A program made the position numbers and the translations under genes. The notes under the pieces are model-generated. The model saw only the letters and a list, made by a program, of their open reading frames with translations, was not told where the DNA came from and made no database searches. Source: Ensifer adhaerens (GTDB lineage: Bacteria; Pseudomonadota; Alphaproteobacteria; Rhizobiales; Rhizobiaceae). From it: 64,000 nucleotides of DNA. The stretch covers positions 372,001 to 436,000 of the forward strand of contig NZ_CP015882.1 in assembly GCF_000697965.2 (NCBI RefSeq), read 5' to 3'. Shown one piece after another: positions 1-8,661 of this stretch. Position 1 is the stretch's first letter. Each line of letters opens with the position of its first letter.

Positions 1-228
1 CGTTGCTGGCACGAGCCTCGGCGTAATCGATTTCGAGGTCGACGACCTTAATGCTTTTCATGGATTCAATGGACGTGGTCGGGCGGCCACAATGGCGGTC
101 CGCGACGTCGTCGCGGAGGTGTCTGACCCCGCATCGGCTGCGTCGGCAAAGCCAAGTTTGACGGCTGCGGCGGTAAATGCAGCCAGGCTGAACAAGCGAC
201 GGCGTTCAAGGTTGAATTCGACGGACAT
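1..228 (-). pseudogene. Alpha/beta hydrolase with Tat signal, frameshifted, partial at window edge
   Basis: Translation from 228 gives MSVEFNLERRRLFSLAAF followed by an Ala-rich stretch, which looks like a twin-arginine signal peptide (ERRRLF). This frame stops at 58-60. An overlapping frame starts with ATG at 61-59 and runs off the edge as MKSIKVVDLEIDYAEARASN. That segment resembles the start of the hydrolase domain of Tat-exported alpha/beta hydrolases, which normally continue into a LLHGWP motif. In those proteins signal and domain are one chain, so a single frameshift at about 58-62 is the likeliest explanation. The TGA and ATG overlap as ATGA, so translational coupling of two short genes cannot be excluded. 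The rest of the domain lies outside the window. Confidence 0.5.
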
Positions 229-417
229 CGATCCGGCTGCTTGGCTGGTCCATTCCGATAAGACCGGTGCACCACGAGTTTGCGCGGAGCGTGCGAGATA
301 GGGAGGACCGTCCCTCACGATCCATGTCGACCGCGTAGACGACCATGCTCCCGGCAAACACCCTCCCGCACACAAAAGGCGCTTGCAAATCTCGCATTTA
401 GACAACGGTCTTGCTCT

Positions 418-443
418 GGAACATCGCCTTGCGGAGGGGGTTT
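418..443 (+). promoter_or_regulatory. Candidate EcfG (general stress sigma) promoter
   Basis: GGAAC at 418-422 is followed after 16 bases by GGTTT at 439-443. This fits the alphaproteobacterial EcfG consensus GGAAC-N16/17-CGTT with one mismatch in the -10. It lies 33 bases upstream of the small membrane protein gene at 476. Confidence 0.4.
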
Positions 444-475
444 AATAGGATCGTTGTAAAAAAGGACGTTTTGCC

Positions 476-703
476 ATGCCAACCCATCTGGATAAGGGAG
501 GCGACAGAGTCGGGACATCGAATGGTAGGAACCCACTGCCAACAGGATTGGGATTTCTCAGGCGCGCTTTCTTACTTGCAGTTATTATCGGTTTAACACT
601 TGCAGTGATTGCGTTCACAATATCGCGCTCCTTGGAACCAGGCAGTGACCTCGGCAGCAATCAGCAAACGGTTGTACCAACAGGTACCGATAAGGCCAAG
701 TGA
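476..703 (+). CDS. Small single-pass membrane protein, unknown function
   Basis: The 75-residue product has a polar N-terminus, one hydrophobic segment at about residues 28-47 (AFLLAVIIGLTLAVIAFTI) and a short polar tail. No family is recognised. Support for a real gene is the clear membrane segment and an EcfG-like promoter just upstream at 418-443; many small membrane proteins of rhizobia belong to the general stress regulon. The ATG lies in a GC-poor leader without a strong Shine-Dalgarno sequence, so the start is uncertain. Confidence 0.45.
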   Translation: MPTHLDKGGDRVGTSNGRNPLPTGLGFLRRAFLLAVIIGLTLAVIAFTISRSLEPGSDLGSNQQTVVPTGTDKAK

Positions 704-1103
704 AGTTGAAGCACCCACGAACCGCCAAGCGACATCCGCTCGAGCAACGGTCGGAGCGGTGGTGACGCATGCGTAACCCCTCACGCGCGAACCGGCCCGA
801 TAGGATTGGACCGCGGGCGGGTCGAGAATGCTTGTAGGTCTACTTCAACTGCAGCGCGTTCATAGATAATGACGCTTTCTGGTGCACTGCTTACCGAACG
901 TGCGGCCGGCAGAAGCATGCCACTGTTCAAATGCTAGTTTGATGACACGGCCGGACGCTAGACTTCTTTCTGGCACGTATGGCTCTCCGGGAAGTCCGGA
1001 TTCGCTGGATCAACCGAGATTTTGCCCGAGAATTCCTTCCTTGAAGGAACGTGCACATCGATACGGTGAAAGTGAAGGCACGAAAGTTCCACGGACGGCA
1101 CGC
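704..1103. other. Gene-free stretch, nothing recognised
   Basis: About 400 bases between the small membrane protein and the convergent hypothetical gene. Short open frames on both strands lack recognisable protein content. No repeat, RNA gene or convincing promoter was seen. Confidence 0.4.
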
Positions 1104-1742
1104 CTATCGAAGGAGACCGTCGCTCCCGAATTCGTCCCATCCGCTCAAGCCGGTCGCGGCTTCGTCGGCTCGTTCGCTTGGTTTGACTTTTTCCTTTTTC
1201 TTCAGCGACCGCGTCAACTTCGCCTGATACGCGGCCCGCCTGCGATTTTCCGCTTTCGCCGCTATATCTTCTTCTCGCCACTCATCCACGGCGCCACGGT
1301 CGAGTAGATCTTCGACGACACGAGGATCGAATATGTGAAAGGTGATCTTCCTTGCGCGTCCTTGTAGCCTCACCGTTCGCGTCCCGGCGCTGGGCAGACG
1401 ACCGTCTGCGAGCCAGCGCTTCCGCTCTGATGCCGTGATCGTCAGAATATCCTCGATCTCTCGAGGAATGATCGGAAGGTTTGCGATGCCGTCCAACGCG
1501 CTGGAGACGGCCGATGCCGTAGCTCTGAAGGCTGTCTTCGAAGTCTCTGGCATGACGAGGATCAGCCCGCCTGGCTGCATATCCAGCGACTTCCGGATCG
1601 TGGATGGTAGCCGGGACCGGATTTCCTGCAGAATACCCTTAAGCCTGACACCAGATCCGAGGGTCGCCACCACGGGAAGCGGCCACTCCCTGATCAGTTC
1701 GGGATCGTCACTTTCCTTGCTCTTTGTCTTCGTCTTGGGCAT
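1104..1742 (-). CDS. Conserved-looking hypothetical protein, charged C-terminus
   Basis: A start at 1742 (MPKTKTKSKESDD) gives 212 residues; an upstream extension to 1847 is open but looks non-coding. The protein is soluble, with a Lys-rich N-terminus, a helical mid-region (ITASERKRWLADGRLPSAG) and a very charged C-terminal third rich in Arg, Lys and Glu, which suggests nucleic-acid or protein contact. No domain is recognised. It stands alone with about 780 bases of degenerate sequence upstream and 400 bases of empty sequence downstream, so context gives no clue. Confidence 0.6.
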   Translation of the reverse strand: MPKTKTKSKESDDPELIREWPLPVVATLGSGVRLKGILQEIRSRLPSTIRKSLDMQPGGLILVMPETSKTAFRATASAVSSALDGIANLPIIPREIEDILTITASERKRWLADGRLPSAGTRTVRLQGRARKITFHIFDPRVVEDLLDRGAVDEWREEDIAAKAENRRRAAYQAKLTRSLKKKEKVKPSERADEAATGLSGWDEFGSDGLLR

Positions 1743-2295
1743 TCCGCAGGAGATGGTGTTGAAGGGGCCGCGCGTCAACGGAGCTTGGGATGATTTGCCA
1801 CGTTCCCTCCTCATATCTGTGTCGATGCCGAGTTGGTTTCCGGTCATGGGACCGCAAAACCCCGTTTAGAACTGAGGAGATGCCCATGTTCCGGCGGACC
1901 GCCGGGACAGACGACACTGGCCGGGTGAACTCTTTACCAAGCTACACATCGACACCCGAGAAACGTTCATCAGGGACAGCAGGCAGACCGGGATTTCTCA
2001 GCGGTCCGGTCGCAGCGCTGTTAAATGATTGACAAAACCCGGTTGGGATTAAGTTCACGATGCCAGGGGCCTTAGAGGATGTGCCAGACAGGGCACCCGA
2101 CGTTCCTATGTCCGTCGTCGGTCGAAACAGCGTGCAGGTCGACCGCGCAATGATCTTCGCCCACCGCTTCGGCTCCGATCAGAATATGTGGCGGTGGTCA
2201 CTCCAGCGGCGCCTGCGAGCGCCATTCCAGTCATAGCCCATCACGTTCTCCCTGCGGTGAACTGCGCGCGTGGATCCTTCGACGGCATTGTTGTC
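1743..2295. other. Degenerate intergenic stretch
   Basis: No convincing gene. On the minus strand a short frame beginning MGYDWNGARRRR stops after about 20 codons and may be another eroded gene start. The neighbouring antitoxin remnant suggests the whole stretch is decayed. Confidence 0.35.
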
Positions 2296-2439
2296 CTAGG
2301 ACAGCATCTCGAGACCGTGTTTCCGGACGATCTAAAGCAGCTTCAATGCGGGGCCGCTCGGCCCCTTCGCGCCGGTTTCCCACTTTTGCACTGTCGATTC
2401 CCTGGTGTTCAGGTATCGCGCGCCGCTCAGGTCATAGTT
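2296..2439 (-). pseudogene. HigA/XRE-type antitoxin remnant with internal stop
   Basis: Read leftward from 2439 the frame gives DLSGARYLNTRESTVQKWET, then GAKGPSGPALKLL, a TAG at 2334-2332, and IVRKHGLEMLS before a second TAG at 2298-2296. This matches the helix-turn-helix and C-terminal end of HigA/NadS-like XRE antitoxins, whose hallmark is a TVQKWE-G-xxPSGPALKLL core. The internal stop and the missing start show it is dead. No partner toxin frame was found next to it. Confidence 0.6.
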
Positions 2440-2524
2440 GCGCTGCCGCTAGCCGTGATCCTTCTTCCCCGCGAGAGGTCGCTTCCGGCACACTCGATGA
2501 GCGCGCCGGAACGAGGTCCGCTCT

Positions 2525-4711
2525 TCACTCGGATGCGGCCGCAGCAACAACCGCCTCATTGTGTTTCGCCAGAGCTTGCTGGGCTGCCGCAGCGACGTCC
2601 GAACTCCTATCTCCCGCGACTTGAACTGTCGGGAACGCCGGTTTGATGTCGTTGTCGTGAAACGCCTTGTTGATCATCATCAGCGCGCGGCGCTTGAGCA
2701 TGAACTGTTCTCCGGGCACGGTGGTGAACTTCATTCGCAGGATCAATCCTGAATCCCCGAGGCTATCAATACCCTGCATCTTCAGGGGTTGAATGGTAAT
2801 CGCCGCAAACTCAGGATCGACCAGCAATTCCTGCCCAATCTTTTTGATGATCTTGCGTGCTTTGTCCACGTCGGTGTCGTAGCCGACGGTAACCGTGAGC
2901 TTCTCGACGACCCAGTCCCGGCTCATATTCTGGACCGCGCCAAGCTCGCTGAAGGGAACGATATAGATCGCGCCCCGGTGGTGACGCAGCTTCACCGATC
3001 TGAGGCTGAACGACTCGACGGTGCCCTTGTAGCTGCCGCTTTGGATGTACTCCCCGACCCGGAACGCGTCGTCGAGCAGATAGAACATGCCGCTGATTAC
3101 GTCCTTGACCACCGTCTGTGCACCGAAGCCGATCGCTACACCGACGACACCGGCGCCTGCGATCAATGGAGCAATCTCAACGCCGAGCGACGACAGGGCC
3201 ATCATAATGGCGACCGCCACGAACAGGATCATTAGGACGTTCTTGAGGATTGGTAGAAGCGTCCTGATCCGGGCACGCTTGCGTTCGCGTTCACTCCCGG
3301 TTTCGTGGGCCGTTTCCGTCTCGCCAAGCTTCCGATCGATCAGCACCTTAACGATGTTCCAGACAAGGTCGATTGCAAGCAGGATGATCCCGGCACTCAA
3401 CGCTCCGCGCATCAGCCTCAATGCAGCCGAATCCTGAGCGGCAATCCCTGTCAACTCGATATCAAGCACCTCCGCCAAAACGACAATTGCACCGACGAGA
3501 AGCGCTGCGCGAATCCCACGCTCGACCATCACCGAGATTACCCCCGGTCTGGTTGGACTTTCGGCATCGGCCAGACTGCTCGTCAGAAGATTGTCGACGG
3601 AAGCGCGCGTGAGGGCGATCGCGCCGGGAAGTGCGGCGGCAACGACTGCGATCCAGAATGGCTTCATGGCACCTGCCACCCAGAGAAGCCAAAGCGCAAC
3701 AAAATAGCCAGTCCAGACCCAGTTTCGGGCGCGGACACCTATCCTGCTGAAGCGGCTTGCGTGCTCAGTCGGGCGATGGACCATTGGACGGTTCCACACG
3801 GCTTCGATGCCAAGAAGGAGAAGGACGATCCCCAGCGTATAGGCCACCACCTGTCGCGACGGGTCGGCAAAGCCAAGCGTGGTGAGAAGATGAACGGTGA
3901 CGGAGCCGAAAGCATACCAACCCACCAAGTAGCCCAGCCGCTTCGTCCAATGCGCAGCCGCCTGATCGGAGACCGGTATGACCCGAAACCGTTCGGCATT
4001 TGCGAAGCCATCGGATCCAGACGGTGCAAGGAGGAAATCGAAAGCGACGAGTGCGAGCCGGAAGATCACCACCGCGAACAGGTAACCGACAACGATTTCG
4101 CGGACGAGCGGCGACCAGTCGAAGGCAAGGAAGAAACCAAGGCTCCCCAGCGCAAATGCGAGCACGTAACTCGTGCCCCATAGCAGTCTCGCCGAAATCG
4201 CCACCAGCTTGTCGCGTACGGTCAGAAATCGCAGCGAAGCGATCCAAGCACGCCAGCCTCGGCTGAGCCACCAGAAGCACCATTGTGCGGCCAACCCTGC
4301 TGCGATGAAAGCGAGCACAAAGACGATGGGGCGTGCACTGCGGCTGGTATCGAGCTCGCTCTGCAGGACGGACGCCGCGCGGGCGGTTTCGGCCGGGAAC
4401 GCGCGCAAGCCTCCGAGAAGCTGGGCTGCTCGCGCACGAAAGATCGAAGCAAAGCCGGCATAAGAAACAGTTGCAACGGCGGCCGGCGCCGCTGCACCAG
4501 TGGCGGGTTTCGCGCTCAGTAGCCAAGATCGCACGTGTGGGTCATCCACAAGTTCGAGGAAACGCTGAACTTTCTCTGCCTGGACCGGATCTGGAGCCTT
4601 TTCCTGTGCGGAGCCCGGCGAAGATAAGACGGCCAGTGCGGCCACAAACGCGAGCCCGGCAAGCGCCAAGCGGATGAATGTACACATTCGATTCATAGAC
4701 AACGTTTGCAT
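2525..4711 (-). CDS. MscS-family mechanosensitive ion channel, large type
   Basis: A start at 4711 (MQTLSMNRM) gives 728 residues with a Sec signal peptide ending near SSPGSAQ. A long N-terminal part has roughly eight to ten hydrophobic segments. The last 240 residues hold the MscS core: a glycine/alanine-rich pore helix (AGAGVVGVAIGFGAQTVVKD), the beta domain and the cytoplasmic vestibule, ending in an Ala-rich tail. Length and layout match the MscM/YbdG-like large MscS proteins rather than the 286-residue MscS. Its job would be release of solutes on hypo-osmotic shock. It stands alone with no operon partner. Confidence 0.88.
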   Translation of the reverse strand: MQTLSMNRMCTFIRLALAGLAFVAALAVLSSPGSAQEKAPDPVQAEKVQRFLELVDDPHVRSWLLSAKPATGAAAPAAVATVSYAGFASIFRARAAQLLGGLRAFPAETARAASVLQSELDTSRSARPIVFVLAFIAAGLAAQWCFWWLSRGWRAWIASLRFLTVRDKLVAISARLLWGTSYVLAFALGSLGFFLAFDWSPLVREIVVGYLFAVVIFRLALVAFDFLLAPSGSDGFANAERFRVIPVSDQAAAHWTKRLGYLVGWYAFGSVTVHLLTTLGFADPSRQVVAYTLGIVLLLLGIEAVWNRPMVHRPTEHASRFSRIGVRARNWVWTGYFVALWLLWVAGAMKPFWIAVVAAALPGAIALTRASVDNLLTSSLADAESPTRPGVISVMVERGIRAALLVGAIVVLAEVLDIELTGIAAQDSAALRLMRGALSAGIILLAIDLVWNIVKVLIDRKLGETETAHETGSERERKRARIRTLLPILKNVLMILFVAVAIMMALSSLGVEIAPLIAGAGVVGVAIGFGAQTVVKDVISGMFYLLDDAFRVGEYIQSGSYKGTVESFSLRSVKLRHHRGAIYIVPFSELGAVQNMSRDWVVEKLTVTVGYDTDVDKARKIIKKIGQELLVDPEFAAITIQPLKMQGIDSLGDSGLILRMKFTTVPGEQFMLKRRALMMINKAFHDNDIKPAFPTVQVAGDRSSDVAAAAQQALAKHNEAVVAAAASE

Positions 4712-5535
4712 CTTGGGTTCTCGCTTCCCGGGTGTTCCGGTTAATTTCTGCAGTCTGTGGCAGAAGGCTGACACGCTGGCTTAGTCTGTGATCTTCCAGC
4801 CATCTTGGACGGTCCCCATCCGGCGGCGTTTCCTGCGGCTGCGACCGTGTGGCTGCGAGGATCTTATCTCCAAGACCGACGCGGCTATCCGTTAGTGTAT
4901 GCCCGTCGGAGATGCGCGCCGCCATCAGCCGGACGATATCAGGCGATGGGGCGAACTGCCGTGATTGAGACAATCACATTCCAATGAACAACAAGTGTCG
5001 CACCAAGAACCGCGAGCCGGATTTAGACGAGCTGTGGGCCAAGGTTCCTTCACCCATGTCCGATCCTCTCATGGCAATGGTGGTGACGTTCCGTGGCAGG
5101 AGAATCGAGCTGCCGTTGATGCGCATTGCGGGCCCCAGACCGAGCTTGACGCGATTCCAAGCCTGCCGACGGGCTAGTGGCCACAACCTCAAACAAATCC
5201 TCGGAGGGCAGGAATTTCCCGGATTATAGCACGGTGTGGATGGGAAACGACGACTTGGCACCGCGCGGCCAGTCTGGGGATGTTTGAAGCCGCCTGGAGG
5301 GTCACACATTGAACGACTTCGACGATAGGAAGCGGGGTTCATCTGTACCCTCTTCGGCGGTTGCCAACGTGCGACCTTGACCGCTTTGCGTTATTCGACT
5401 GGCTCAAGCGCCCGCTCCTGCCAATCCGTTAGTTCGTTAGCAGCTTACTTACGCTGCCAGAACAGCAAGGAGCCCCCTGTTAAGCAGCCTTTGTCTCATG
5501 TCTGCACCCTTTCACGGACCACGTTTCACTATGCC
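4712..5535. other. Long intergenic stretch, nothing recognised
   Basis: About 820 bases between two leftward genes. An 81-codon rightward frame at 4984-5229 and a leftward frame at 4974-5342 lie over each other; neither has a ribosome-binding site or recognisable motif. The promoter of the MscS-like gene must lie near its right-hand start, but no clear boxes were seen. Confidence 0.35.
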
Positions 5536-6771
5536 TCAATGCCCCCCAAGCACCAGCGTCTGCACCGGCAGCACCAGTGCCTGCAAGCGCAGGATCATCG
5601 CGTGCACGAGGCCGAGGGTATCGACCACGTGCAGGTAGATCCAGCGGCCAGTGCTGATGTCGGATGACTCCAGTTCCTCATGGCTGTTGGTATAGGCATT
5701 GGCGATGCAGGTGCTGCCCGGAGGCACGTCATCGAGCCCGCCGGGATAGAGTGGCTCCATGAAAACAGTGAGCGTGCCAGGCTGCGAAATATTCGCAACA
5801 TCGATCAGCTGATCGCTGGCGCGAACCTGGCCAGAGGCAATCACCTCCTGCACCTCGGTGACGACGAGCGGGATGATGGTGAAAGGCTTGCCGACGCAGG
5901 TCGCCTCGCCGATCATGCCGACCTTGATCACTTGCGTCTCGATCTGGCCGAAGCCGGCAACCAGCCACGGCTTGCCACCGTTACCTTCAGGCACCAGAAC
6001 GCCCGCCGGCCGCAACATTGGATTGACCACTTCGCCCACCCGGAGGGTGAACTGCTGCAGCGTGCCAGACACGCCGGCGCGCACGGTGGTCTTGGCGATG
6101 TCGACTTCCGCCTGCTTCAAGGCCGCTTCGGCGCTGGCCTTCTGCGAGGGCAGTAGCGACTGGAGCTTGGTCTCCAGCGTCTGCCTGTTGGATTGGGCGG
6201 CGGTAAGCGCACCCTTGCTACCTTCCAGTGCGACTTGTCGACGCTCGATCTCGCGCCGTGCGACGACATTTGGGTTCAGCTTGTTCAGTTCGACCTGGGT
6301 GTCGTACTCGTCTTGGGCCTGCTGCACCGCCGCCTGTGCCTGCACAATCGCGCCATCGGCAGCGACCAGCTCGGTGCGCGAGACGGTCATCTCGGCATCG
6401 ACTTCGGCGATCTGGCGGCGCGCTACCTCGGCGGCGGCTTCCTCTTCCGAACTGTCAAGCTTGAAAAGCGGCTGGCCGGCCTCCACCTTTTGAAAGGCGG
6501 TAACATAGATCTCGGAGACCCGTCCGCTAGTCTCGGGCAGCACCGCGACAGTGCGGAACGCCGCGTTCACATGGGACGTCGACGGATGGAAGTAGAAGAT
6601 CAGTGTGATCAGCGAAATCGTCAAGACGATGCAGGCGGTGATCCCCCAGCGCAGTTCGAACCAGACCGAATAGAGCGTAATCTCCCGCCCGAACCTTTTG
6701 CCCTGGACATAGCGGCGGAAGAGGTAATCGGGAAAGATCGTCAAAAGCGAACAGAGAAGAAACTCGAACAT
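5536..6771 (-). CDS. HlyD/EmrA-family membrane fusion protein
   Basis: The 411-residue protein has an N-terminal cytoplasmic stretch, one transmembrane helix at about residues 45-65 (ITACIVLTISLITLIFYF), a lipoyl/barrel half (VSEIYVTAFQKVEAGQPLFK), a long Ala/Gln/Glu-rich coiled-coil hairpin and the second barrel half. This is the periplasmic adaptor architecture of HlyD/EmrA/YibH proteins. It starts three bases after the stop of the small membrane gene (6775-7206), so the two form an operon. No outer-membrane channel or pump is adjacent, as in the E. coli yiaVW/yibHI pairs. Substrate unknown. Confidence 0.85.
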   Translation of the reverse strand: MFEFLLCSLLTIFPDYLFRRYVQGKRFGREITLYSVWFELRWGITACIVLTISLITLIFYFHPSTSHVNAAFRTVAVLPETSGRVSEIYVTAFQKVEAGQPLFKLDSSEEEAAAEVARRQIAEVDAEMTVSRTELVAADGAIVQAQAAVQQAQDEYDTQVELNKLNPNVVARREIERRQVALEGSKGALTAAQSNRQTLETKLQSLLPSQKASAEAALKQAEVDIAKTTVRAGVSGTLQQFTLRVGEVVNPMLRPAGVLVPEGNGGKPWLVAGFGQIETQVIKVGMIGEATCVGKPFTIIPLVVTEVQEVIASGQVRASDQLIDVANISQPGTLTVFMEPLYPGGLDDVPPGSTCIANAYTNSHEELESSDISTGRWIYLHVVDTLGLVHAMILRLQALVLPVQTLVLGGH

Positions 6772-6774
6772 GGC

Positions 6775-7206
6775 TCAGATCCTCACTTCCGCCCTCGGCT
6801 GACTGGATGCGGCGGCAGAACCACTCGCTAAGGCTTCGGGCTCAGGTGCCGATGGCTTCTCCGCCTTGCCGGCAATCCTCTCCAGCGAGCGGGCGATCGA
6901 ACCAAGCGGCGAGGAGAAGTCAGGCAGGTCGATCAGCGCCAGGATGAGGGCGGCGATCCAGAAGATGTTGTTGTGGGTGAGCAGCGAGATCAGCCCCAGC
7001 ACGGCCACTAGCTCGTACTGGACCTTGTGGGTCTTGTGGGCGAGCGTCTCTGGCAGTGAGTGCAGCCGGAGATAGAAAGTGCCGATCGCGAAGATCGCCA
7101 GGATCATGAAAGCGACGACGACGTTGAACAGGACGTCGGTCTGTCCTGGCGCCGTGATGAATGCGGGCAGATGATGGATCGCAGTCGAATGCACTAATTC
7201 TGCCAA
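6775..7206 (-). CDS. Small inner-membrane protein, YiaW/DUF3302-like partner of HlyD protein
   Basis: The 143-residue product has two hydrophobic segments, LFNVVVAFMILAIFAIGTFY near residues 26-45 and NIFWIAALILALI near residue 80, then a charged Ala/Pro/Glu-rich tail. The segment SLPETLAHKTHKVQYE between the membrane spans resembles the loop of E. coli YiaW (DUF3302), which is paired with the HlyD-like YiaV. The same pairing here, three bases apart, is the main support. Exact family membership is an inference. Confidence 0.7.
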   Translation of the reverse strand: MAELVHSTAIHHLPAFITAPGQTDVLFNVVVAFMILAIFAIGTFYLRLHSLPETLAHKTHKVQYELVAVLGLISLLTHNNIFWIAALILALIDLPDFSSPLGSIARSLERIAGKAEKPSAPEPEALASGSAAASSQPRAEVRI

Positions 7207-7576
7207 CTGCGTTTTCCTCGAACCTGGTCAGATTAGGCCCTATTTCAGAGGCTTAGCATACAATTGATATTTGTACAGCGGAAGTTTCTTTAGGCCTCCC
7301 ATCGGGCTGAAATTGCGATGTGTTGCAGCTGGGGAGCTTGTAGCGGACTTCGACGACATCAGCTTCGACTTGCATTTTGACGGGCAGTCGGCCCCGAATA
7401 CATAAACGTGAAATCCGACAGCGCGCGGTCATGTTTAACGGCAATGTGCTTGCCTGTCGCACACCCTTTTAGTCAATCATCGGGCGCCGGCCCGGAGTTC
7501 GGCATTGAGCTCGGCCTGGGGCTTGCGCCGGTAGAGTTCGGCAATGACAATCGACAAGTCAACGGGGAGCAAAGTA
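7207..7576. other. Gene-free stretch, nothing recognised
   Basis: Upstream region of the HlyD operon. No ribosome-supported frame, repeat or clear promoter box was identified. Confidence 0.3.
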
Positions 7577-7745
7577 CTATTTGTCGCGATTGCTGAGAAG
7601 CCCCGCCAGCAACTCGATATGTTGTTGTTGCTTGTCAATCAGCGATTTCAGCTCGACGTCGCGCATTTGATCCAGCTTGTCCATGCAGCGCCATGATCTC
7701 AATTTCCGCCTTCAGGTTAACCTCATAATCGTGTGTCGCATCAGG
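7577..7745 (-). pseudogene. DUF1003 C-terminal remnant, frameshifted
   Basis: Leftward from about 7740 one frame reads DYEVNLKAEIEIMALH. After a frameshift near 7681-7690 a second frame reads DKLDQMRDVELKSLIDKQQQ and ends HIELLAGLLSNRDK with TAG at 7579-7577. Together they reproduce the C-terminal tail of DUF1003 membrane proteins (YxxNLKAExEIMxLHxKLD). The membrane part that should precede it is missing. Confidence 0.6.
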
Positions 7746-7909
7746 CCCTCTTTTTGGATGCCTGTTGTTTGACACGGCTCCGTAGAGGTTTGCCTTCGAT
7801 ATGCTGGATATCGAAGGCGTTTGTCCTGCACAAGATCGCTGAGCTTGCGAAAGCCGTAGGTAGGCGGATCGAAGTTTTCGCTTTCCACGGCGGCTCGAAT
7901 GTGTTCCCC
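7741..7909 (-). pseudogene. LOTUS/OST-HTH domain remnant (NYN-type protein tail), frameshifted
   Basis: Leftward from 7909 a frame reads EHIRAAVESENFDPPTYGFR then KLSDLVQD. After a one-base shift near 7820-7828 another frame continues TNAFDIQHIEGKPLRSRVKQ to a TGA at 7743-7741. FDPxxYGFRKLSDLV followed by a beta hairpin is the OST-HTH/LOTUS domain found at the C-terminus of LabA-like NYN-domain RNA-binding proteins. The N-terminal NYN nuclease-like part is absent, so this is a fragment. Confidence 0.55.
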
Positions 7910-8108
7910 ACCTGCGATATTCCGGGGGCATAGCGAACAAAAGGTTGGGCCACTCGCTGTGATCGCATGACCCGCCCAATTCCATTGCCTACATCGGCTC
8001 CTAGCAATTCGGCTCCTCTAAGGAGAGGTATCAACGTCATACAATTCACCTCGTTACGCCGGGGCGTTTGCTGCTTACCCGTCGGAGGTGGCCTTTCGCC
8101 GGGAATCC

Positions 8109-8134
8109 GGAACATAGAGACCCAGCAAGCGTTT
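8109..8134 (+). promoter_or_regulatory. EcfG (general stress sigma) promoter
   Basis: GGAAC at 8109-8113, 16 bases, then CGTTT at 8130-8134: a full match to the alphaproteobacterial EcfG consensus, 24 bases upstream of the small gene at 8159. Confidence 0.6.
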
Positions 8135-8158
8135 AGATTCATCCACTGGGAGGTAATG

Positions 8159-8437
8159 ATGACGAAGCGCTCCCTTCCCATGTCGCCTGAGGTGCGCGCG
8201 GCAATTGCCGCGTTTCTGAGCGCGTGCCAGAAAGAAGCCCGGCCCTTTGCCACGTCTGAGGCCCTAGGGGCAGTCCGGCGTATATTCCCTGATCTGGATA
8301 TTTCCGACACGGATCTCATGGATGCAATCACCAGCGAAGCATTCGTGGCTGGTTTTGACGTGGATACTCCGAATACTGCTTCCGGGGAATGGGATAGTGA
8401 AGGCGGCGCACCGCGGACCGAAAATCAACGGCATTAG
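8159..8437 (+). CDS. Small hypothetical protein, probable general-stress gene
   Basis: Two ATG codons stand in tandem (8156, 8159). The second is five bases after a GGGAGG ribosome-binding site and is preferred, giving 92 residues (MTKRSLPMSPEVRAAIAAFL). The sequence is soluble and helical with an acidic middle; no named family is recognised. A consensus EcfG promoter at 8109-8134 suggests induction by stress or starvation. The stop codon TAG lies inside a strong hairpin (8429-8472), which probably ends transcription. Confidence 0.65.
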   Translation: MTKRSLPMSPEVRAAIAAFLSACQKEARPFATSEALGAVRRIFPDLDISDTDLMDAITSEAFVAGFDVDTPNTASGEWDSEGGAPRTENQRH

Positions 8438-8472
8438 GTAGCAAAGACCGTGGTTTTTGCTACCTAATGCCG
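8429..8472 (+). terminator. 17-bp perfect inverted repeat at gene end, probable terminator
   Basis: The left arm 8429-8445 and right arm 8456-8472 are exact reverse complements (CGGCATTAGGTAGCAAA on the left) with a 10-base loop. The left arm contains the stop codon of the upstream gene. An 11-base direct repeat CCGAAAATCAA occurs at 8418-8428 and 8470-8480, just outside and overlapping the hairpin. There is no terminal U-run on the plus strand, so termination is inferred from stem strength. Confidence 0.5.
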
Positions 8473-8661
8473 AAAATCAAGGCATGGGCGGTAATGACAG
8501 GGATGATAGAAGGTGGCAGGCAAGAGCAACCAAGGAAGGTAATGAGTTGCTCTAGGACGGTCCTGGGGACCGGCCCAGTGGGGCCCACGCAAAAGCGCGA
8601 TCCGATAGGGTCCGCTTCACGTGGATGGCGGCCTCGGCTGCGCCGAGTAGTGGCACTTGCT

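Noticed and set aside
2188..2646. 152-codon plus-strand frame near the MscS gene
   Set aside because: Low-complexity Pro/Ala-rich translation; the opposite strand here holds an antitoxin remnant and the MscS C-terminus.
4984..5229. 81-codon frame in the 4.7-5.5 kb gap
   Set aside because: No ribosome-binding site, no motif, and an equally long frame on the other strand.
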